Shown here one piece after another: positions 1-5,310 of a DNA stretch of 6,568 nucleotides. The stretch covers positions 1 through 6,568 of the forward strand of contig JBLHLB010000235.1 in assembly GCA_047618505.1 (NCBI GenBank), given 5' to 3'. The DNA comes from JBLHLB01 sp047618505. GTDB taxonomy: Bacteria; Planctomycetota; UBA1135; GCA-002686595. Position numbers and translations under genes: made by a program. The stretch's first letter is position 1. Every line of letters starts with the position of its first letter. The notes beneath the pieces were generated by a model. It searched no databases and was not told the DNA's origin. It saw only the letters and a list, made by a program, of their open reading frames with translations.

Positions 1-1083
1 TCGGGCCAGTCCAATATGGAGTGGCCGCTCCTGCGCGCGGACTGTTCCGTGGCGGCCCTGGCCCTATCCAACCGCGAAGACATTCGACTCTTCAACGTGC
101 CTCGCGTGACAGCGGACGCCCCTGTTGATGACATGGAGGCCAGTTGGGTTCTGTCGTCCCCGGCGACGGCGCGGGGCTTCAGTGCAGTCGGCTACCTCTT
201 CGGTCGTGAGCTCGCGGATAGCACTGGTCACGTGATCGGGCTGATTCAAAGCGCCTGGGGCGGAACTCCGGCGGAGGCCTGGACTCCCAGGGAAAAGCTA
301 GCGGGGGATGCCCTGTTGGCACCGATTCTCGATCGTGAAGTGGGGCGAAAGCCACACGTCCCCGCTGCTCTCTTCAACGGGATGATCGCTCCGCTCTTGC
401 CGGTGCGCGCGCGCGGAGTTGTGTGGTACCAAGGTGAGTCCAATGCTGGGCGTGCCTTCGAGTACCGTCGACTATTTTCCGCAATGATCCAGTCCTGGCG
501 GGAGGCCTTTGGCGCGCCTGAACTTGCCTTTGGATTCGTGCAGCTGGCAAACTTCAAGCAGGGGCAGCCGGATCCCGCCGAAAGCGCCTGGGCGGAGTTG
601 CGCGAGGCCCAGACAATGGCCTTGGCACTACCGAACACAGGAATGGCGGTGATTATCGATGTGGGCAACGCCACGGATATTCACCCGACGAACAAGTTGA
701 CCGTGGGACAACGCCTAGGCCTCTGGGCGCGGGCGACCGTCTACGGAGAGGAGCTCGTCTACAGTGGCCCGCTCTATCGCTCGATGAACGTCTTCGAGGG
801 CAAGATCGAGTTGAACTTCGATCACATGGGGGGTGGGCTTGTCAGCCTTAACAGGGGCAGTCTGCACGGCTTCCAGATCGCCGGCGAAGATCGCCAGTGG
901 AAGTGGGCCAAGGCGCGTATCTTCAAGGACCAAGTCGTTGTCTGGCGGAGTGATACGCCGGAGCCCATTGCCGTTCGCTATGCCTGGGGCGATGACCCCG
1001 CCTGCAATTTTGGAAACGCTGAGGGCCTGCCCGCGTCGCCTTTCCGGACGGACGATTGGCCGGGAACAACCGAAGCGAAGTAG
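1..1083 (+). CDS. Sialate O-acetylesterase (SASA family), 5'-truncated by the window edge
   Basis: Predicted carbohydrate esterase that removes O-acetyl groups from sialic acid or other acetylated glycans, normally exported. The frame is open from base 1 and reads SGQSNMEWPL, the block I motif of the family; the serine at bases 10-12 is the expected nucleophile. The first ATG (base 16) lies inside this motif, so it cannot be the true start. Other family signatures, numbered from that ATG: FSAVGYLFGREL near 55-66, GLIQSAWGGTPAEAW near 75-89, VVWYQGESNAG near 135-145, and the D221-x-H223 pair in DIHPTNK, the expected catalytic histidine region. The C-terminus, ending near ASPFRTDDWPG, looks complete. 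About 360 residues are visible; full-length members usually have 450-650, so a signal peptide and N-terminal beta domain probably lie upstream. It converges on the small minus-strand gene across 207 bases with no clear terminator. Family call firm; substrate unknown. Confidence 0.93.
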   Translation, partial: SGQSNMEWPLLRADCSVAALALSNREDIRLFNVPRVTADAPVDDMEASWVLSSPATARGFSAVGYLFGRELADSTGHVIGLIQSAWGGTPAEAWTPREKLAGDALLAPILDREVGRKPHVPAALFNGMIAPLLPVRARGVVWYQGESNAGRAFEYRRLFSAMIQSWREAFGAPELAFGFVQLANFKQGQPDPAESAWAELREAQTMALALPNTGMAVIIDVGNATDIHPTNKLTVGQRLGLWARATVYGEELVYSGPLYRSMNVFEGKIELNFDHMGGGLVSLNRGSLHGFQIAGEDRQWKWAKARIFKDQVVVWRSDTPEPIAVRYAWGDDPACNFGNAEGLPASPFRTDDWPGTTEAK

Positions 1084-1290
1084 TGCGCGACCGCAGTCTC
1101 CGCTACAAGGTGCCCCAGGAAGCACTCGTCGAATGGACGATGCTGCCCGGCGCACTGGTCTTGTGACCGAACGTATCTAGGGTCCCGCGTGGGCTTGTAG
1201 TTAATCGGTTTGTAACGAAGCGCGCGGTGGTGTTGTTTCGCGCACTTGGGCGCACCTGCAACAGCGTTTGGGTGGAAGTGTGCGCTCTCG

Positions 1291-1506
1291 CTACTGCTCT
1301 TTGTCTTCGATGGTCGAGCCATCACCGAGGATGATTCCTAAAGTTCCGATTAGGGCGTAACCAAGGCCACCCGTGACCCAGATCCCCTGGGCGGTCGAAA
1401 AGGCGTTGGTTCCGGGGCCGGAATCAAGGGCGCCTTTGAGTGTGAACATGGCCAGAAGGCCGGCGATCCAAAGAATCAGGCAAAGAGTTGATAGGGGGGA
1501 TTTCAT
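1291..1506 (-). CDS. Small two-helix membrane protein of unknown function (71 aa)
   Basis: I do not recognise this protein. It begins MKSPLSTLCLILWIAGLL and has two predicted transmembrane segments, about residues 6-27 and 39-62, joined by a Gly/Pro/Ser-rich loop, with a short acidic tail ending EDKEQ. The start is ATG at 1506-1504. The same frame is open farther upstream to about 1689, but that extension would translate through the promoter and has low-complexity, non-coding character. A Shine-Dalgarno GAGGAA (complement of 1515-1520) sits 8 bases before the ATG. A sigma-54 promoter just upstream would give a leader of about 16 bases containing that ribosome site, which strongly supports both gene and start. 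It stands alone on its strand. By analogy only, sigma-54-driven small inner-membrane proteins such as PspG act in envelope stress; there is no visible homology. Confidence 0.82.
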   Translation of the reverse strand: MKSPLSTLCLILWIAGLLAMFTLKGALDSGPGTNAFSTAQGIWVTGGLGYALIGTLGIILGDGSTIEDKEQ

Positions 1507-1533
1507 TGTCGTTATTCCTCTGCACCCCATCTG

Positions 1534-1549
1534 GCAATTGGCGTGCCAA
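1534..1549 (-). promoter_or_regulatory. Sigma-54 (RpoN) -24/-12 promoter for the 71-aa membrane protein
   Basis: Read on the minus strand the sequence is TTGGCACGCCAATTGC. It matches the sigma-54 consensus YTGGCACG-N4-TTGC at all core positions, with the diagnostic GG and GC dinucleotides separated by exactly 10 bases. Only the W after TTGC (here C) departs. Counting 12 bases from the -12 element places transcription start near 1521-1523, just before the GAGGAA ribosome site and 15-17 bases before the ATG at 1506. Such promoters need an AAA+ enhancer-binding activator. The element is partly symmetrical, so a weaker match also exists on the plus strand. Confidence 0.85.
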
Positions 1550-1649
1550 GTCTGAGGTGAGCGGAAGCCACCGGGATCCAGCTGCTGCCCCTCCTTGCCA
1601 ATTGGAAAGTCCCCTAGGGGCACAGGGGTGGTGGAGCCGTCCCCCCCGG

Positions 1650-1667
1650 TGTCCTGCCCCGAGGACA
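1650..1667. promoter_or_regulatory. Inverted repeat, candidate activator-binding site upstream of the sigma-54 promoter
   Basis: TGTCCT-N6-AGGACA is a perfect 6-bp inverted repeat with a 6-base spacer, centred about 137 bases upstream of the predicted sigma-54 transcription start. Enhancer sites for sigma-54 activators are usually dyads at about -80 to -200, so the position fits. A second palindrome, CCCCTAGGGG at 1611-1620, is centred near -94. Neither matches an activator consensus I can name; NifA-type sites have TGT-N10-ACA, whereas the spacing here is N12. The assignment is inference from symmetry and position. Confidence 0.3.
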
Positions 1668-1833
1668 GGCCAGGACTTTCAGCACACAAGCCAGGAGATA
1701 GGGTCCACCCTTGCCCCCGGCCGTCCTGGGGCTATTCTTGTCCGCCTCCGGGGGCGATCGCTCGTCACCGGTCGGACGATCCGCCGCTGTTCTTGGCACC
1801 TGATGGTGAACGGGGCGCGGCGTGACTCCTAGG

Positions 1834-1908
1834 GGCGGCATGGCCAAGTGGCTAAGGCGACGGATTGCAAATCCGTGATCCCCGGTTCAAATCCGGGTGC
1901 CGCCTCCA
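1834..1908 (+). tRNA. tRNA-Cys (anticodon GCA)
   Basis: A full cloverleaf can be folded by eye. The acceptor stem GGCGGCA (1834-1840) pairs perfectly with TGCCGCC (1898-1904). The D stem is GCC/GGC (1843-1845, 1856-1858). The anticodon stem ACGGA/TCCGT (1860-1864, 1872-1876) encloses a 7-base loop with anticodon GCA at 1867-1869. The variable loop is GATC, and the T stem CCCGG/CCGGG (1881-1885, 1893-1897) carries loop TTCAAAT. The discriminator base is T at 1905, the classic cysteine identity element (U73), and CCA is encoded at 1906-1908. The gene appears intact and functional. Confidence 0.97.
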
Positions 1909-1944
1909 TTTCAACGCCCGGCGGGCGTTGAAATGACGTTTTTT
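1908..1944 (+). terminator. Probable intrinsic terminator of tRNA-Cys
   Basis: A perfect 12-bp inverted repeat, ATTTCAACGCCC (1908-1919) and GGGCGTTGAAAT (1923-1934), has a GGC loop. It begins at the last A of the encoded CCA. Six T residues follow at 1939-1944, four bases after the stem. The stem is strong, but the gap before the T-run is larger than in ideal rho-independent terminators, so termination may be partial. The hairpin could also mark the 3' processing end of the tRNA precursor. Confidence 0.65.
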
Positions 1945-1947
1945 GGC

Positions 1948-1967
1948 TCAACGCCTGACGGCGTTGA
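1948..1967 (+). repeat. Second hairpin sharing arms with the tRNA terminator
   Basis: TCAACGCC (1948-1955) and GGCGTTGA (1960-1967) form a perfect 8-bp stem with loop TGAC. The arms are identical to the core of the preceding terminator hairpin. The right arm of hairpin 1 (1924-1931) can therefore also pair with the left arm of this one, giving a 1:2 / 2:3 / 3:4 set of alternative folds. No T-run follows. It could be a duplicated terminator, a degenerate repeat family member, or part of an attenuator. Confidence 0.6.
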
Positions 1968-1976
1968 TGCTGGGCG

Positions 1977-2072
1977 CTGGCCCGGGCGGTTTCGGGGGCT
2001 TTGGGCTTCTGGGGCTGAGCTGGACTGGCCCAGACGGTTTCGGGGGCCTTGGGCTTCTGGGGCTGGGCTGGT
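1977..2072 (+). repeat. Two-copy 48-bp tandem repeat with G-quadruplex motifs
   Basis: Copy 1 (1977-2024) and copy 2 (2025-2072) agree at 43 of 48 positions. Copy 1 has G-tracts at 1984-1986, 1994-1998, 2003-2005 and 2011-2014 with loops of 7, 4 and 5 bases. In copy 2, tracts at 2042-2046, 2051-2053, 2059-2062 and 2065-2067 have loops of 4, 5 and 2. Both satisfy the canonical G3+/N1-7 quadruplex pattern on the plus strand, which is the RNA-like strand for the downstream gene. The unit length is a multiple of three, but no convincing coding frame uses it. Confidence 0.75.
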
Positions 2073-2191
2073 GGAACGTTTTGGGGTTACTGGGATCAGG
2101 GGGTCAAAACTGGCGGTTGGTGGCGGTGCTGATGCCGATGGCGTCGCATGGCGGCCAACGGAATCACTTGGCAGACGTAGCTCACCGCTAG

Positions 2192-3847
2192 ATGGAAGAA
2201 GTCACACAGCACGAGGTCGTCGGCGATATCTGGGTCACGGGCCGCGTGGGGGGAGCTGAGGCTGGGTCCTGGGGCAAGCTTTGGTGGTTGGCCCTTGGTG
2301 TTGTCTTGATCTTGGTGGGGTGCGTGCGCTGGCGATTGCTGGATGCGCCGCTGGAGCGAGACGAGGGCGAGTACGCAGTGTTCGGGCAATTCTTGTTGGA
2401 GGGAGTTCCGCCCTACGAGCAGGCGGTGAACATGAAACTGCCGGGGATCTATGTGATCTACGCGGGTGTGTTGGCGGTTTTCGGAGAGACGGCACGTGGG
2501 ATTCACATGGGGCTCCTGGTCTCGAACCTCCTGGCGGGTTTCCTGGCGGCATTGTTGGCGCGCCGGCTCTTCCGCTCGGATGGTGCGGGCCTAACCGCCG
2601 CGGCAGTCTTCTTGGTCTTCACCCTGGGATGGCGACTCCAGGGACCATGGGCAAACGCTGAGGCGTTTCTGCTGCCCTTCGCATTCCTTGCGGGACTGCT
2701 GCTTGTGAAGGCCCTGGAGGCGGAGCGCAGGGTGGCGTTGTTGGCCTTGACAGGATTGACCTTGGGCTTGGCGGTGCTTGTGAAGCAACACGCTGTCTTC
2801 TACTGCGTGGCCGCAGGGATGACCTTGGTGGGGTGGCATCTATTGCGGAAGGATCGGTCAATGGGAAGCCTCCTTCGGGAGGCAGGGGTTCTGACGGGAG
2901 CCACACTGGTGCCCTACGTGGTGACAGTGCTAATTCTCATGGCCTGCGGCGTGTTCGATCGCTTCTGGGAATGGACTTGGGTATACGCGCGCTCCTATAC
3001 GGGGCAGTACGGGTTTGGGGATATGACAACGAACTTAGCCAGGCGCGGGCCCGGGATTCTGCTGTCCACTTGGCCCCTGGTGAGCTTGGCCCTGGTGGGT
3101 GTGCTGACGCTACTCGTGCGGAGGCAGACGTGGCGCATCGGATTGAGCTTGCTCGTGCTTTGCCTACTCTCCTTCGCTGCGATCTCCGTGGGCTTTGTCT
3201 ATCGCCCTCACTACTTCCAACTCCTGGCGCCGGCTGTTGCCCTTGGGTGCGCTGGGCTGGTGACATTGCGTGGAACCACGGCCCTACGCTGGGGACTTGG
3301 ATCTCTCGTTGCAGTCGCTGTTTGCTACGTGCCTTTTGAGGAGCGCGATGTGCTCTTTGGTATCACCCCTAAGGAACTGTCAGCCGGGGTTTACCCCGGC
3401 AACGCCTTTGATGGCATGCCGGATGTAGGCCGATATCTGGCGGACATCGTTCCAGAGGGCGAGCGCTTTGCCGTCATTGGTTCGGAACCCGAACTGTACT
3501 TCTACGCCGACCGCAGGCCGGCGACATCCTATGTCTACACATACGCGTTGATGGAGTTGCAGCCCATGGCGCGCGACATGCATGGGGAAATGGCCCGAGA
3601 AATTGAGGAGCACAACCCCGATGTGTTGGTCGTGGTGCACAACCCTATGTCGTGGCTAAAACGGGAAGGGTCCGAGACTTACATATGGACCTGGATTGAG
3701 CTGTACAGCAAGAACAAGTTCTACCTGGACGGCGTTCTTCTGAACCGCCGTGGGAAGAGCACTTTCTATAGCGGCGATGACATTCGTAATCTGCGTCCAC
3801 CGCAGCAAGAGGTCATCCTCGAGGTCTATCGGAGGAATGAAAATTGA
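2192..3847 (+). CDS. GT39/PMT-family (GT-C) polyprenyl-phosphate-sugar glycosyltransferase
   Basis: Predicted inner-membrane glycosyltransferase (551 aa) of the ArnT/PMT-like GT-C fold, which moves a sugar from polyprenyl phosphate to a lipid, glycan or protein on the outer face. After the first membrane segment (about 31-47) comes RDEGEYA at 56-62, the first-loop acidic motif that carries the catalytic acid in this family, then the PPYEQAVNMKLPGIY region typical of bacterial members. About ten to twelve hydrophobic segments lie between 30 and 381, followed by a soluble C-terminal domain of roughly 155 residues. ATG at 2192 directly follows an in-frame TAG, so no upstream start is possible; there is no Shine-Dalgarno, and GTG at 2246 is the alternative. 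It overlaps the next gene by four bases, indicating an operon. Acceptor and sugar are unknown; length is normal for the family. Confidence 0.86.
   Translation: MEEVTQHEVVGDIWVTGRVGGAEAGSWGKLWWLALGVVLILVGCVRWRLLDAPLERDEGEYAVFGQFLLEGVPPYEQAVNMKLPGIYVIYAGVLAVFGETARGIHMGLLVSNLLAGFLAALLARRLFRSDGAGLTAAAVFLVFTLGWRLQGPWANAEAFLLPFAFLAGLLLVKALEAERRVALLALTGLTLGLAVLVKQHAVFYCVAAGMTLVGWHLLRKDRSMGSLLREAGVLTGATLVPYVVTVLILMACGVFDRFWEWTWVYARSYTGQYGFGDMTTNLARRGPGILLSTWPLVSLALVGVLTLLVRRQTWRIGLSLLVLCLLSFAAISVGFVYRPHYFQLLAPAVALGCAGLVTLRGTTALRWGLGSLVAVAVCYVPFEERDVLFGITPKELSAGVYPGNAFDGMPDVGRYLADIVPEGERFAVIGSEPELYFYADRRPATSYVYTYALMELQPMARDMHGEMAREIEEHNPDVLVVVHNPMSWLKREGSETYIWTWIELYSKNKFYLDGVLLNRRGKSTFYSGDDIRNLRPPQQEVILEVYRRNEN
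3383..3400 (+). repeat. Strong hairpin inside the GT39 coding sequence
   Basis: GCCGGGG and CCCCGGC form a perfect 7-bp GC-rich stem around a TTTA loop. The outer T-A of that loop could pair as well. It lies at codons 398-403, close to the boundary between the last membrane segment and the soluble C-terminal domain. It may be a chance result of GC-rich codons or may slow translation there. No T-run follows, so it is not an intrinsic terminator. Confidence 0.5.
3831..3846 (+). promoter_or_regulatory. Shine-Dalgarno that fixes a TTG start
   Basis: GGAGG at 3831-3835 lies 8 bases before TTG at 3844, inside the last codons of the GT39 gene. The nearer ATG at 3837 is only one base from GGAGG and in another frame that soon stops. 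From the TTG the reading yields a proper lipoprotein signal peptide, so the TTG is the likely start. The TTGA overlap of start and stop suggests translational coupling. Confidence 0.8.
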
Positions 3848-5256
3848 AGGGTTTTTGCCAAGGCATTGCAGTGTTGTGTCTCGGAGGAGTGGCACTTCTG
3901 TCCTCCTGTGCGGGCGATGAGAAGCAGGCACCCGAGCTCATTCTCCTGATTAGCGTAGACACCCTGCGCGCGGATGCTTTGGGGGCCTACGGTGCGGTCG
4001 GAGCGGAGACATCTGCGATTGATGCCCTGGCGGAAGAGAGCTTGGTCTTCGAACGAAACTACGCTCCAGCTTCCTTCACGGTGCCTTCGATCACGACTCT
4101 GTTGACCGGGTACTACCCCGAGCAAAACGTTGTCTATTCGAACGAACACGTGCTGCCCGAGGCTGTTCCGACCATGGCGTCGCACCTCGGTCAACGCGGC
4201 TATTCCAGCGGTGCGGTGGTTTCTAATTTTGTCCTGCGCGCTGAGACTGGCTTGGATCGTGCCTTCGACTTCTACGATGACAGCATGCCCGAGCGCGAAG
4301 TCGCCCGCGGCCTTCCGGAACGCATCGCCCAGGAAACTACGGCGGACGCCCTGGATATGCTGGACCTCCTGATGGACGAGGACGGCGGGCGCATTTTTCT
4401 CTGGGTGCACTACCAGGATCCCCACGGCCCCTATACGCCGGCGGAAGGGGAGCGGTCGCGCTTCCTTGATGCGGAGTTGGCCCAGCCCGATGGACGGCGT
4501 GAGCTTGAGTTGGGTCCTGACCAGCGTGGCCTTGGAGCCCTGCCTGACTACCAGGAAGTCGAGGGGCAGCGACAGGTCGCCTTCTATCGAGCCGGCTACC
4601 GCGCGGAGATCGCTGCGACGGACCGAGCTATTGGTGAATTGCTGGACGGTATCAAGGCACGTATGCCTTGGGATCAGACGCTGACAATCTTCACCGCAGA
4701 TCATGGTGAAGGCCTGGGGGAAGGCGACTACTGGTTCGCCCACGGCGAGGTTCTGACCGAACCCCTGACGCGCGTGCCCCTGATGATCCGTGCGCCGGGG
4801 CTGGGCGTGGGACGACGCAGCGATATTGCAGGACTCATCGATGTAGTGCCGACGCTCTTGCCTCTGATTGGGCTCGCTGTCGATGGGGACTTACCGGGGC
4901 GCAATCTCTTGGCGGCGGGGGCCAGTTCCCAGACGAGCGAGCTCTATATTTCCTCGCTCCTGGGGTCCTCGGTGGGGCGAGTCGGTTTGATCGCCGATGA
5001 GCACCTCTATCAAGTGACCGAAAATGGTGGTGGTCAGGCAATCGAGGAGCTCTATCGATTGGGGTCACCCGGCGAGGACATAGGGAAAGAAAGTCCCAGT
5101 CTGATTCAATCCATGCGCGCACGATTGGGGGCTCTACGCCCCAGATTGCGGGCAAAAGGAGAAGAACGACTTCAATCCCTCTCGGATTCCGACAGAGCGA
5201 CCATGCGCGCGCTAGGCTACACGGATAGCGGTGCCTCGCATTCCGAGGACCACTGA
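3844..5256 (+). CDS. Sulfatase-superfamily lipoprotein with Thr at the usual formylglycine position
   Basis: Predicted periplasmic lipoprotein (470 aa) of the alkaline phosphatase/sulfatase fold. The signal peptide covers residues 1-21, with lipobox L19-S-S-C22 and Ala at +2, consistent with outer-membrane sorting by the proteobacterial rule. Metal-site motifs are SVDTLRAD at 37-44 (D39) and TADHGEG at 284-290 (D286, H287); HYQDPHGPY at 189-197 and FAHGE at 298-302 are also family-typical. The C-terminal SDRATMRALGY near 449-459 is common in this subgroup. At the C/S-x-P-S-R signature it has T79-V-P-S-I, followed by LLTG, so there is no Cys or Ser to convert to formylglycine. Thr nucleophiles occur in LtaS- and EptA-type phosphotransferases of the same fold, so sulfatase activity should not be assumed. 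It is coupled to the GT39 gene, suggesting modification of an envelope glycan or lipid. Substrate unknown. Confidence 0.87.
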   Translation: MKGFCQGIAVLCLGGVALLSSCAGDEKQAPELILLISVDTLRADALGAYGAVGAETSAIDALAEESLVFERNYAPASFTVPSITTLLTGYYPEQNVVYSNEHVLPEAVPTMASHLGQRGYSSGAVVSNFVLRAETGLDRAFDFYDDSMPEREVARGLPERIAQETTADALDMLDLLMDEDGGRIFLWVHYQDPHGPYTPAEGERSRFLDAELAQPDGRRELELGPDQRGLGALPDYQEVEGQRQVAFYRAGYRAEIAATDRAIGELLDGIKARMPWDQTLTIFTADHGEGLGEGDYWFAHGEVLTEPLTRVPLMIRAPGLGVGRRSDIAGLIDVVPTLLPLIGLAVDGDLPGRNLLAAGASSQTSELYISSLLGSSVGRVGLIADEHLYQVTENGGGQAIEELYRLGSPGEDIGKESPSLIQSMRARLGALRPRLRAKGEERLQSLSDSDRATMRALGYTDSGASHSEDH

Positions 5257-5271
5257 TCCGAGCCCTGCGGA

Positions 5272-5288
5272 CTCGCCTCTTCGGCGAG
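5272..5288 (+). other. Short hairpin between the sulfatase-like and GT2 genes
   Basis: CTCGCC (5272-5277) and GGCGAG (5283-5288) form a 6-bp stem with loop TCTTC in the 54-base spacer. No T-run follows, so it is not a convincing rho-independent terminator. It could be an mRNA-processing or stabilising hairpin in a polycistronic transcript. The spacer shows no Shine-Dalgarno for the next gene. Confidence 0.4.
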
Positions 5289-5310
5289 CCCACCAACCGC
5301 GCCCCTAGAC

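Larger units (their letters stand above)
1507..1833. other. Divergent intergenic stretch between the small membrane gene and tRNA-Cys
   Basis: No gene is supported here: open frames on both strands are low-complexity, lack ribosome sites, and one runs through the tRNA. It holds the sigma-54 promoter at its left end, the palindromes CCAATTGG (1598-1605) and CCCCTAGGGG (1611-1620), and the TGTCCT/AGGACA dyad. For the tRNA only a weak sigma-70-like pair is seen: TTGCCC at 1711-1716 and TATTCT at 1733-1738, 16 bases apart, each matching 4 of 6 consensus positions. That is too weak to call as a promoter. Confidence 0.6.
1909..2191. other. G-rich leader between tRNA-Cys and the glycosyltransferase gene
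   Basis: This 283-base stretch carries no supported gene. It contains the two hairpins, then the 48-bp tandem duplication, then G-rich sequence (2083-2103) without a clear sigma-70 promoter. A TTG-initiated open frame (1943-2191) is Gly/Leu-rich because of the repeat, lacks a ribosome site, and ends in TAG directly before the ATG at 2192; I do not consider it a gene. A poor sigma-54-like match at 2121-2136 (TGGC then TGC at the right spacing) is probably chance. Confidence 0.5.

Noticed and set aside
1507..1689. N-terminal extension of the small minus-strand gene
   Set aside because: It would be translated through the sigma-54 promoter, is low-complexity, and the downstream ATG has a well-placed ribosome site.
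1834..1967. tRNA-Cys as an integration site for a mobile element
   Set aside because: No duplicate of the tRNA 3' end, integrase gene or other mobility gene is seen in the window.
1977..2072. CRISPR-like repeat
   Set aside because: The two 48-bp copies are directly adjacent with no spacer, and no cas gene is nearby.
1837..2080. Minus-strand frame reading PQKPKAPET repeats and then an APGFEPG...ATWP peptide
   Set aside because: The second part is the well-known spurious translation of the complement of a tRNA gene. Stops at 2087 and 2096 precede the repeats and no start is present.
2121..2136. Second sigma-54 promoter upstream of the GT39 gene
   Set aside because: Only TGGC and TGC match; in sequence this G-rich the GG-N10-GC spacing arises readily by chance.
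2186..2194. TAG directly abutting the ATG of the GT39 gene in the same frame, as a recoded stop
   Set aside because: The upstream frame has no protein-like features, so read-through would add only repeat-derived sequence.
1897..2259. Plus-strand open frames over the tRNA 3' end and the G-rich repeats, including the TTG-initiated frame 1943-2191
   Set aside because: Composition is dictated by the tandem repeat, no ribosome site is present, and the first overlaps both the tRNA and the glycosyltransferase start.
3826..4743. Long antisense open frame (305 codons) across the sulfatase-like gene
   Set aside because: It lies opposite a gene with clear family motifs, has no recognisable domain, and is expected as a shadow in high-GC coding DNA.
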